Below are positions 1-9,996 of a stretch of 64,000 bases of DNA, piece by piece. Each line of letters begins with the position of its first letter. Positions within the stretch are counted from its first letter, which is position 1. The notes under the pieces were generated by a model, which saw only the letters and a program-made list of their open reading frames with translations, had not been told where the DNA came from and did not search any database. Source of the DNA: Anastatus disparis (taxonomy: Eukaryota; Arthropoda; Insecta; Hymenoptera; Eupelmidae); contig JAFFSR010000218.1 in the NCBI GenBank assembly GCA_017163975.1, positions 1,178,001 to 1,242,000 on the forward strand, written 5' to 3'. The position numbers were made by a program, and so were the translations under genes.

Positions 1-542
1 ATCAATCAAGCAATCGTCGAGTACTTCTGTATTCAATTCATTTTTTTAAAGCTTTTTTTAGAGCTTTAAAACATATTAAATTTTACTAAATATCTACAAA
101 ATAACTTGCCAGGCCCGTAGATTAATATTTTGTTGGTGAAATGCTCAATGTTAATGTGTACTGGTTTATAATTTAATTGTTAGGTAATTCACGTGTGTTA
201 AATAACAGTTTAAAATATGAATTTAATAAATACATATACATTCAAAGATAAAGAACAAAAATACATCCTATTACAATAAATAAAAATCTATTTTGTGCTC
301 AAAAATTATTTTTTTTATATGTGATGTTATGTAACGCAGAGAATTCAATATTCTTAGTTTTCTTTCGCTTTTTTTTACTATAAAAACTTTAAAATTATCA
401 ATTACACCATGAACTATTAATCTACGGGCCTGGCAAGTTATTTTGTAGATATTTAGTAAAATTTAATATGTTTTAAAGCTCTAAAAAAAGCTTTAAAAAA
501 AATGAATTGAATACAGAAGTACTCGACGATTGCTTGATTGAT
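1..542. repeat. Foldback element with ~126-bp inverted arms
   Basis: Bases 1-126 are the reverse complement of 416-542 with only a one-base length difference in an A/T run, so the region folds into a hairpin with a ~289-bp loop. The outer ends read ATCAATCAAGCAATCG on the left and its complement on the right. The inner ends read CCAGGCCCGTAGATTAAT. The spacer is AT-rich and has no coding capacity. The element starts exactly at the window edge, so the left arm may continue outside. No target-site duplication can be judged. Long, nearly identical arms suggest a recent foldback or MITE-type DNA element, or a recent inverted duplication. Confidence 0.85.
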
Positions 543-626
543 TTCGAAACTTTCTTTAGCCAAAACTGTAAATATTTTATGAATTTCATATTATTCATAT
601 TATGAACTTCATATTAAAAAGAATGA

Positions 627-690
627 ATTAATACGGAAGTACTCGACGATTGCTTGATTGATTTCAAAACTTTCTTAAGCAAAAACTAAA
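627..690 (+). repeat. Direct copy of the foldback tip
   Basis: This segment repeats 502-571 in the same orientation, with the shared core AAGTACTCGACGATTGCTTG and a few substitutions. The similarity continues past the end of the inverted repeat into AACTTTCTTWAGC. So the sequence flanking the hairpin was duplicated too, which suggests nested insertion or unequal exchange rather than a simple transposon boundary at 542. Confidence 0.75.
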
Positions 691-2682
691 GATAAATCAA
701 ATAAAAAGTATAAACTTGATGATGATATTTCAGTACTTTCGAAAGCTAATATAATTTATTTTAATTTAAACTTGTTTTTAATATTATCTCATATTTTTAA
801 GTTTATATTTTCTGTATATACCAGTCCATATAATAAGATTTACCTCCGTAGGATTACAATTTGTATTTTCCCCGGGACAAATAAATATTTCCACATTTAT
901 TTACTTCCGTACTTTATTGATTCTGCAACTCGATTCTTCATTCTATTTAGAATCAACCCGCCGCCTGATTTAATTTCCTATAATCTTCTTCTATCCTCTC
1001 ATTTCTTTTCCTTTCCACCCGTCGAAGTCTTTCGTGTAATATTCTCATTCGCATAGGTGCGAAGAATGAAAAAAAAAAAAAGAGAAAGAAGAAGAAGAAG
1101 TAGATAAAAAGTTAAAAAACATTAAAGAAAAAAGAAGTGTAAAGGAGGGGAAAAGAAAGAAAGCTTTCGATCATTATTTCACGAAGCATCCGGAATTTTA
1201 ATATGCGGCACCGCATGAACACAGTGTGCCCTCCTCCCCCGTTCCCCGACCATCTTTCTTAAGGCTTCTAGTATTCACGCGTTCCACCTCGCTTTTACAT
1301 TTCCTTCGGTTCTATCCTTGAAATTTATACTCTCTTCTCTCTATCTTTCTTTCTCTCTTTCTTTTGGCCATCTACCTTCTCATTCTATTTCCTTCCTGAT
1401 TCCTCATACTACTTTTCCCTTGGATGTTAAAGGAAGAAGGTATAAGGGGGCCACTTTGCACCGAGACATCGAATCTAAATCTTTAAGCCGGTTGCGTGTT
1501 TTGCATGTCTAGTTACCTTGCATTTTCGTGGTATTGTTCTTATAGTAGCAATTTGACGATCGCATTGTTTTTCAATATTTTAATTATTTTTATTGCGGCT
1601 AAGAAAAGCGATAAAAAGTTTAAGAAATATTGATAATTCAGATGAAAATGATAATTTCAAAATTTGAACAAATGGGTCTACCAGACCCTGAATTATCTCA
1701 AATAATTAGCTTTCTCATTTGATAAGGCGAATTTACATTTTTATTGTACATTTTGTAAGCTTTGGGTGCACTGTTCTTAAAACTTAACTACTTTTAACGG
1801 CATTATATTTTTATATTATTAAACAAGATAAGTTTATTTTTAACAATATAAAATAAATAGTATTTTGAAACTGCAGTTTTAAGTCATTTAATCAAATTGT
1901 TTAATTTATTGAGCACAAATATTTAATCAAAGTTTAGCTTTGCTAATTTTAATTAAGAATTTGCAAGGGAAGTAAAAAATTTTCAATTAAATTACTAAAT
2001 TTACAGAATTTGATTAGAACGATTTAGCGTTCGAGTTCATTAATAAATACAAGCAATGAATTTTGAAACGAGTGAATAACTAAACATTCAAATAATTGAA
2101 AATCAATTCAATTTATTTAATTATCTTAATTTTGTGTTTAATTATTTGGCAGTTTCGTATTATTTGTTAAACGATGATACATTATTTTTGTTTTTAATTG
2201 AAAACAAAAGTAATATTGTATTAACAAGTGACATAATAAAAGGAACGATAAAATCGAATTAGAATTTTTACTGCAAATTTTTTATATAAGTTCAAGCAGA
2301 CTTAATGTGAACTTTTTGTACTAATTTTTAAAAATTTATAATTTGAAATCAGTTTTAATTTTACATAACACCATAGGCATTTTGAAAATTTAACATGCAT
2401 AATCTATATCCTTCAGTTAGAAAAATATTTAGCAATAATACTTTCTTGATTTGATTTCCTTAGTTCTGATTGTTACACAATCTAAAACACTTTAAAATCA
2501 TCATTGTATGAAAAATTAAATTTAATTAATGAAATAAAATCTTTTAGCAACTAAAAAAAATTATTTTACTGGAAAAATTTATTTGAATCCTTTAGTAATT
2601 TAAAACTTCAAAGAAACACAATTTAGATCTTCAAAATAAAAAACAATCATCCTGTGCATTAGTCTGCTTAACAAATTTTATT
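691..2682. other. AT-rich noncoding stretch
   Basis: No gene is visible. The stretch contains an A/G-rich tract at about 1068-1165, a slightly more GC-rich patch at about 1195-1320, and then AT-rich sequence with many TAATTA-type words. The short ORFs here are low-complexity F/L/S-rich readings of pyrimidine tracts and have no family features. Confidence 0.6.
1674..1688. repeat. Short palindrome GGGTCTACCAGACCC
   Basis: This is a perfect 6-bp stem with a 3-base loop. The same palindrome with one loop change occurs at 5261-5275. GGGTC-type palindromes occur in some DNA transposon ends, including piggyBac-like ones, but no flanking terminal repeat supports that origin here. Confidence 0.5.
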
Positions 2683-2876
2683 GAGGTCTTCGGTGGCTCA
2701 CTCAGTAGAGTCATAGACTCGTAACCAAAAGGCCCGAGTTCGAATCCCGCTCTCGGACGATTTATACAAGCACCACTGTACGTTACTACATGTGCTTTGT
2801 TCACAAACACACTGAAACGATCTCCGTCGCTAATTAGTATGCCAATGATATCTGAAATACAGCGACGTTAAATAAC
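2683..2876 (+). mobile_element. tRNA-derived SINE, copy 1
   Basis: The ~75-bp head is tRNA-like. It has an A-box region (GTGGCTCACTCAGTAGAG), an anticodon-loop-like CTCGTAA, and a clear B box (GAGTTCGAATCCC). A ~120-bp unrelated body begins TTTATACAAGCACCACTG, and the 3' end reads ACAGCGACGTTAAATAA. Seven further members lie in this window. The body contains CGTCGCT pairing with AGCGACG 37 bases downstream. It would be transcribed by RNA polymerase III from its internal promoter if active. The CTCGTAA loop resembles tRNA-Thr(CGU), but that parentage is an inference. Confidence 0.92.
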
Positions 2877-5570
2877 TTCTAAAATTTATTGCTTGTGCTA
2901 TTTCTTCGTTTTCTTAAGGTCGAAGTCAGACCTAGTTTTTTTTTTATAGAGACTATCTATTAAAGTCCATAATTACAATGACATCATGCATTTAAAAGAT
3001 TAAGTTTCTAAATATTATAATTTTACTCAAAATTAAGTTACAGTACTCAAAAATAGGCATAATTAAACAATTCTAAAAATATTGATAAAATCATTATGGA
3101 ACATTTTATCACGAGTATACGAAAATTGCTCTCTTTAACAATGTAAATTTATAATTTATTTAATTTTACATTTAATAAATTTGATGATTTTTAACTTAAT
3201 TTTGGTCTAAATGCGTAAAGTAGCATAACTTGTCCCTTCCATTGATCCAATAAACCAATCACATAGTAGACGCTAAACCTAACCTATAAAAATCATTTCT
3301 ATTAAAGTCTAAGGCATTAATTAAAATAACTCGACGATGTAACCATGTAGAAAATTTAGATCGTCATTCATTCTATTATTCTGAAAATTCTAAGAAAATG
3401 TTAGCCTTCACAATGCAGAATCAAATGAAATAAAATCAATATTATCGAGCTCAATGTACATTTAGTTTTAAGACTAAGACTTAAGAGATACATGGCTACT
3501 GGGCAACTAGACTCATTTCCGTCCGGCTCTCTCTCTCTCTCTCGTTATTTATATACTAAAATTAATTCGACTCTTAAGAGCTTGAATCACCATTTTTTTT
3601 TTTTGCTTTCCTTTTTTTTATCACTATTTTGTATGGCTTTATGCCAACTGCACATGCTACAAAACTCGATTCCTTTTTTTTCTTCTCTTTGGCGTTTATG
3701 TCCTTTTCTTTTTTTTTGATTATAGCAACCGATATTCTTGCAGTTTTATAGCGGAACGTGTTTAACGCAAGAGAGAATTTTTGTAGCGCCTTTTTTTTGG
3801 GAGAGAGAAACACTTCAGAGTTCAATAGTTTTGAGCTTCGATAAAATCGAATGGTTATTGGTTTATTGTATTATTTGAAGAAAATGTAATTGTAAATTCT
3901 TGGATTAGTATACTATGTGGAATATTGTTATACGCGAAACCATAATTGATTGAGCTAAGGAATAATTTTTAATATTTTAAATGATTATCATGGATTAACA
4001 CAGCAACAGAAATTGAATAATTAACAATTTCAAATTCGATAAATCATTCAAACTCGCTAATCCTAATGGAGTAATTTTTAAATTTTTATGATCGTCAAAT
4101 ACATCAGATTAATCTTTAATCTTTTAGAACCTCGAACTAAGCTAAAATCTGATTTTAAATCTTCAGTTACAAGAGCTGAATTGTAAAAAGTTAAAATTAG
4201 AAAAATAAAATTCAAGTAATTCATTAATCTTAACTAGATTATTAATTAAAACACTTTTCACGATCTTTTTTCTTTAAATGTTATATTTGCTTCATTTGAA
4301 ATGACACTCATTTTGAATTAATTTTGTATGTTCAACGAATTTCAATATTATAGATAATCAGTGATCGCGAATTTCTGTTCAAATAATTTCAGTTCTAAAT
4401 AAATGCAATTACAAACAAGATAGGAATGAATTATTTGCGCATTAAACAATAAATTAATCTAAATCCTATTTGTAAAATAAAAATTTTATATTTCATCCTC
4501 TTTAAAAATATTTTCACAAATCTTTAAATCATCCCTCCTGAAAAATGTGCAAAAATTTTATCAATTTTTTTTTTCATTGTTATTCCACGTGATTTGTAAA
4601 GGCGATTATGAAATTCTCTTGAATTCCATTCAGTCGCAAACTACATTCAATATATTTTTATTTTATCTTTTGCTCGCTATACTAGCCACGCAATAATTTT
4701 GCAAATACGTATGCGTGAGCAAGGGAATTCACATACACAGAAGTACGTATATAAAATCGAGTCGAGCAAATGACAAGCGAATTACAAAATGATTGCATGC
4801 GCTTATATACGGTTATACATACATACAGTAAACTGTAAGAATCGGACGACATTTGAATAACGGATTTTCATATAGTGAATAGGAGAAACGCTTGCTCACT
4901 CTCTCACCTCACCTGTATTTTCTACAATATGATAATGTTTTACATGTACTAGGTTGGAATTTTCGTCATGAATTTATTTATTTTCTGAATATGAACTTCA
5001 TTTTAAAATTTATATACGTGTTTATTTATTCATGCAGATTAAATTAAATTATATATATATATATTTAACATTTTTCGACGACTTCTTAATTGATGTTTTT
5101 CGGATGTTATGTGCATTATACTCGATTCATAAGATTTAAAGTTGTTAATTGGTGTTTTTTATAATGATTGAAGTAGAATAATTTTCAAAAAGGTCTAGTT
5201 TTTACAATATTTGTTTTTTAGCTCAGTCTTAGAACTGTTTTTTCCGTTCTTATAATGCATGGGTCTATCAGACCCAAATTTTTGTTAACTTACAACATCA
5301 CACCAAACAATTATTTTTAAGTTTATAATATGCGTTTTGGAAATGTTGTGAGGAATAGTATTGGGTATAATATGTCAAGACTCATAAAAATTCGATCATA
5401 CGCTACTATTTGAGTACTTTTATTTTATTTCGCAAAAAAGTTAACAAATTATATTATAGTTAGGTTAAATTGATTTGGAGACAAATCTCTAGTTAATGAA
5501 TATGTATGTGTTGTGCATATTTTTATTCTATTGAAAAGATTTAGATTTATTTTACTTCACAATCAAAAAA
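2877..5570. other. AT-rich noncoding stretch
   Basis: No gene is visible. A (TC)n run lies at 3526-3543, followed by T-rich sequence to about 3720 that yields spurious ORFs on both strands. 4680-4920 has CpG-containing words such as ATACGTATGCGTGAG typical of insect intergenic DNA. A short TA run sits near 5052-5064. Confidence 0.6.
5261..5275. repeat. Short palindrome GGGTCTATCAGACCC
   Basis: This is the second copy of the palindrome at 1674-1688, with a C-to-T change in the loop and the full 6-bp stem kept. Both copies are preceded by ATG. They are 3.6 kb apart and their wider flanks do not align by eye. Confidence 0.5.
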
Positions 5571-5700
5571 TAGTATATTATTAACCTAGGGAGAGAAGTT
5601 GACCATTAAATGCTCGCGTAAGATTTGCCCCCGAGCGCAGCGAGGGGGCAAATACGCGAGCAATTGATGGTCAACTTCTCTCCCGAGGTGAATATACGAT
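5571..5700. repeat. Capped hairpin 1
   Basis: The ends read TAGTATATTATTAACCTAGG on the left and CCGAGGTGAATATACG on the right. Between them are near-perfect ~50-bp arms (left arm begins GGGAGAGAAGTTGACCAT), closing at the tip CCGAGC-GCA-GCGAGG at about 5631-5645. In the folded tip, GA faces AG as tandem mismatches flanked by Watson-Crick pairs, and the loop is the trinucleotide GCA. An antisense ORF through this region is an artefact of the palindrome. Confidence 0.85.
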
Positions 5701-5757
5701 TTTTTCTTATTCCCGGCGAAAAGTACGTCCAACTTACCCGTTGTGATAATTCGTTTT

Positions 5758-5870
5758 TGATGATAAATCATTAAAATAAAAATACCGCGATGAATCGCTT
5801 GCTGCTATTGACCGAGTATGCTCTATCCTTCTCTGCCCCTCTCCCACTGATGATAAATCATTAAAATAAA
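5758..5870 (+). repeat. 23-bp direct repeat pair
   Basis: The 23 bases at 5758-5780, beginning TGATGATAAATCATT, recur exactly at 5848-5870. The 67-bp spacer is noticeably more GC-rich and contains CGCGATGAATCGCTTG. This could be replication slippage or the footprint of a small insertion. Confidence 0.75.
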
Positions 5871-6023
5871 CCATCAATATTTCACTCACATTTTATAATT
5901 TACACACTTTATAACACACTGCAATTTATAATTCACAAAATAAAACAAGTTAGGTTTTAATAATAAAATATTTAAAATTACTATATAAGAAAAATAAAGA
6001 AAAAGATATACTGTTTGTTGTAA

Positions 6024-6250
6024 CCGGCAAAGAAGGCTAGACATAGCCCCCTCCATTCGCGGCTACCTTTATTGTACATATAAGAGAAAGAAAGAGAGAG
6101 GGAGAGAGTCAATTCTTAAAGCCGGCGGACAGAGAAGGATAGACGCAACCCTCTCTATTCTGTATGAAAAAGAAAGAGAGAGGGAGAGAGTCAATGTCTA
6201 ACGCCGGCGGACAGAGAAGGATAGATGTAGCCCTCTCTATTCTTAACTGC
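6024..6250 (+). repeat. Degenerate 82-bp tandem repeat
   Basis: Units start at 6121 and 6203 with GCCGGCGGACAGAGAAGGAT, and a diverged first unit starts at 6024 (CCGGCAAAGAAGGCTAG). Each unit contains CCCTCTCTATTC-like sequence, a purine run AAAGAAAGAGAGAGGGAGAG and GTCAAT before the next unit. Spacing is 97 then 82 bases. The third copy is truncated after TATTCTTAAC. It lies in the centre of the composite foldback element. Confidence 0.8.
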
Positions 6251-6375
6251 CGTGAAAAACAGAGCGTCAACACGATTGCGCATCGCTAGTGCGCCGAGCC
6301 GCCGTAGATAATGCTTAACTTCTCTCTCAGAAAGTAGACGTCTTTCGACGTACTTTTCGCCAGGGGATAAGAAAA

Positions 6376-6511
6376 TAGTATATTATTCACCTAGGGAGTA
6401 AAAATGAAAAATGTCTGAAATTGTATGTAAATTGTCACCCGAGCCGAAGGCGAGGGTGACAAACATACGATTTAAGGTATTTTTCATTTACTCCCGTGGT
6501 GAATATACGAT
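6376..6511. repeat. Capped hairpin 2
   Basis: The termini match hairpin 1 (TAGTATATTATTCACCTAGG and CCGTGGTGAATATACGATTT). The ~50-bp arms are unrelated in sequence (left arm begins GAGTAAAAATGAAAAATG) yet still pair with each other. The tip is CCGAGC-CGAAG-GCGAGG at about 6440-6456, again giving tandem GA/AG mismatches. A further C-G pair then closes a GAA triloop. So the two hairpins share base and tip but not stem sequence. Confidence 0.8.
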
Positions 6512-6598
6512 TTTTTTACACGGGCAGCGTACAGTGGGTACTTTACTTTTCGCTGGGAGGGAGTAAAGTACCCACTGTACGCGCCCTGTGTAAAAAAA
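6511..6598. repeat. Hairpin 3
   Basis: Bases 6511-6546 (TTTTTTTACACGGGCAGCG...) pair with 6563-6598 almost perfectly, around a 16-base loop TTTTCGCTGGGAGGGA. The loop resembles the conserved flank TTTTCGCCAGGGGA beside hairpin 2, which links this hairpin to the same element. It lacks the CCGAGC/GCGAGG tip. Confidence 0.8.
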
Positions 6599-9500
6599 GT
6601 TATTTTTCCAACAGAAAAAAAGTTATTCTATTATATTTTTCCTTATTCTACCCTTGTAATATCTCACCTGAACTTCACATCATATCTTCGCACACTTGAA
6701 CCCATAACTTACGCATAAATTTATCGTAGTAGTAAATTATCCAGCCATATTGGGTAATCGAAGATCAGGAGAGAGAGAGTTTGCCCATTAGTTACGCTTA
6801 AAATCAATATATCGGACGGAAATAGTTTGCCGAAATTCTACTGCAGGGTTGACATTACCTTCTCTTTCCTCCCAATAACATGTGCGTATATGACCTAATT
6901 TTTTCGTATCCTATTTCTTTTCTCTTTTGCTCCCTTACTTCTCGATCCAGATCAACTATTATTCGCACCTGGTGGAAAGCTTTTGTACGCGTTTACTGTT
7001 GCATATCAATAAAGGCGAGCTTTATTATCGAGTACGACTTGCGAATAAATGGAGCTATTGTTAAGCTATTGTAAATAATGGCTTTTTTATTTCTTTTAAT
7101 ATGTACACTCGATTTTGACAGCTAAACTTTTTTAATTAAAAGATGTAAAAATCTATTTCTTTTCTTTTTTTTTCTAATAATTTTATTTCCCGTCAATAAT
7201 ATATGATAGTGATTAATGATTTTCATGAAAATACTATTGTGTTTTATATGTCAACACTTTTGTGGTATTTCATATTTTATTGTTTTATAGATTGTCTTCA
7301 AGAGAGCCTGATTTTTAATTTCTTGCAGATATTGTTACGTACATTTATCTCGTTTTTGAAAAGTTTTTAAACATTTTCATTTTCTGTAAACAAAATTTTA
7401 CCGATATCAGTAAATATTTGCTAAATCGTGTGTACAATAATAGTTTCACCGTTCACACTTACTTAAGAATCAGTCAAAATTATTGTTATTTCAGTTGAAA
7501 TTTTAGTAATTTAATTTTAGATGTTAGAATTTTAGCACATGTGGACAAAATAGGCAACACCTACGACTGACTAATGTCAACAAGATTAAAATTTTGAATA
7601 ATTCACATATTTTCGTGTCATATATTCAAAAGCTCTTCAAAATTAAAATTATTTTGCGAATGAAAATCACCTTATGAGAAGGTGAAAACAAAATTATTGC
7701 AAAATAAAAAAAAAATACAATTTTCTAATGTTTCTATTCGATGGATTATATGAATTGCAAAATGAAATACAACAGTAAAATTTCATAAATAATTAGAAAA
7801 AAAAACTTTAAAAAATTTGAAATTAAAAGAAGTACTTAAATAATAAAGATACAGATTCTGTTTGGCTATCAAAAATCAAAAGGGATAAGATACTAAGACT
7901 AATATCGTTTCTTAATTATCGAAATACTAGCCAGATGATCCTATAATAACTTTATGCTACTATTATAATTATCAAGATTATTGATCTTGACGACATTATT
8001 GAACATGTAATTAATTAATTAGAGAATTTAAATAAATAAGAGCTTTCGTTGGCATGCTTATTAAAGAAGTTCTGCTATTAGTTATGATGAGGGAACCTTT
8101 AAAAAATAAAATCTCTCGATCGAAAAAGGTTGAAATATTTATCGAGGCTAATACACTTAAAATATCTCTTGGACGTTTTAGCAAGATGCGGATAAATTGA
8201 TCCATGATTTTTCCATCAATGTTATTTATTTGAACAGTTATTCCCGGTGCTTGAAAATAATTGTCGATTTTATTTCACTACATATCTGTTTTTTTTTTTT
8301 AATTTTTAATTGCATAAGTATTTTGTTGTTAAAATAAATTAATGATAGGTATTGATGAATAGTAAAAATACACATATAGCTTCTCTTTAATAATCCATCA
8401 TATTTTAAAGGTTGAAGACTGCAAAATTAATTAAGCAAATTTTATACAAGGAATTCTTGAATATTTTATGAAAACAAATTTATCGACTGCTGAATAAATT
8501 TAATTTCAGCGTAAACACCCAAAATATCTCTAAAAATGATTATTTACACTGAAATTAAGAAGTATTTAGTACCCTTAACTTATAAATTAAAATTTCTTTT
8601 CTGTTGTTTTATTTTCAAACACAAATATAAAATTAAATGTAATTATCGATAGTTAATTTTAAAAAAATCTGAAGCAGAGCAAAATAAAATTCTTGTATGA
8701 TTTGTGAATAAAAAATAGATATAACTTCCTAAATAAACGATGAAATAATGCTCATTATAAACGAGATTGTAATAACATACATTATAATAAAATAAATCTT
8801 CATCTGGTCTTCATCATTCAATTCACATGAATAATAATTTTTAGAATTTAATATACATTAATATTCATTTGCTAATAGCAAAAAATCTCTAAATTAAAAA
8901 ATTTTTCAAAAAAATTTTGTTGAAAATCATAAGAAACGACTCTTTTTCTCATATCTTGTAATAAATCAGCAGAGACATTTTTGTCGTGCGTTAAGTAACA
9001 GTAAATTCGCTTGTCGACCGACGAGGGGTTATACTACTACCCATTTTCTCTCTTTCTTTTTTTTTTTTTCAACGTACTTTGATTCGCGTACCGAAAATTC
9101 GCTACGCCGTTACACTGCCATATAACCCGTTCTTTGCCCATTCATCAACGTTATCAGCCGTTAGAGCTATAGAGTTTCCCTAGTCGTTTCGCTCGCTCTT
9201 TCGCTTTTCGTGTATAGTAAAAAGGGAAAGAGAAGGCAAAACATTTTATTCCTATAACCATTAGGTTTCTATGTGGAAAGTTCGTTTCCGTGTGTACGTG
9301 TGCAGAAGTGTGTATATGCAGTTGGCAGAATTGATGCACACCTTTTCTCTCTTCTCTCCGTCCCATTGGAAAATCATCTGAACGCACTCGGTAGTACCAA
9401 GTGGAAGATAATTACTCTGGTTGCTCTCTCTTTTTTAGTTTTTTTTAAAAAAAAAAAAAAAAAAAATCTTTTTCCAAGCTGTCACTCGCGCGTGTCTCAA

Positions 9501-9978
9501 AATGTCGATTCAATGTTTTCGTTCCTAGTTTGTTTTTTTTTTTTTTATTTTTGTTCCTTTTTTTTATAGTTACGCGAAACTTAATTTGCTGAAGCTTGTC
9601 GGCCCATTTGTTTTACAGTGAGATAGAAAATTTACGGTTTATAGTGGATTTTAGAATTTTTTCGCTTTTTTTTTTGTTCTATTGTGTTTATCCGTTCACG
9701 CGTTTGATGTCATTAATGGTTTTAATCTTGTATATTTTTATTTAGTCTGTTTTTTTTTTGGTAAATTTATCGTTTAGAAATTGTTATATAATAAATATAT
9801 TATAAATATATATATATATAATTTTAAAATATATTAAAATGTTTTAATGAAAGTATTTGAAGAGTTGTTTAAGTCATCATATAATAATTAGGGAATAAAA
9901 TTTCTTTTGAAAAAGAAAAGAAAAAGCAAATTTATTAAAAAAAAAATATATATTTTGTCAAATATGATTAAATATCAA

Positions 9979-9996
9979 GAGGCGCGTTTGCGCCTC
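9979..9996. repeat. GC-rich hairpin in AT-rich DNA
   Basis: GAGGCGC at 9979-9985 pairs perfectly with GCGCCTC at 9990-9996 across a GTTT loop. The surrounding 400 bases are almost all A/T, so an all-but-one G/C perfect stem is conspicuous. A similar but imperfect GAGGCGC word occurs at 53776-53782. Confidence 0.6.

Larger units (their letters stand above)
5571..6598. mobile_element. Composite foldback element, three hairpins
   Basis: The unit has a left capped hairpin (5571-5700), a flank ending near 5735 (GGCGAAAAGTACGTC), a middle with an 82-bp tandem repeat, then the same flank inverted (GACGTACTTTTCGCC, near 6343-6362), a second capped hairpin (6376-6511) and a third hairpin sharing the T-run (6511-6598). 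A word at about 5824-5836 (CTATCCTTCTCTG) is also the inverse of the word in the tandem repeat. The whole kilobase is therefore inverted-symmetric in outline. It has no transposase ORF. It could be one nonautonomous foldback transposon or several nested insertions, and the outer boundary is uncertain. Confidence 0.65.

Noticed and set aside
2683..2757. Functional tRNA gene
   Set aside because: The A and B boxes are present, but the acceptor stem does not close and the same ~195-bp unit recurs with its body, so it is a SINE.
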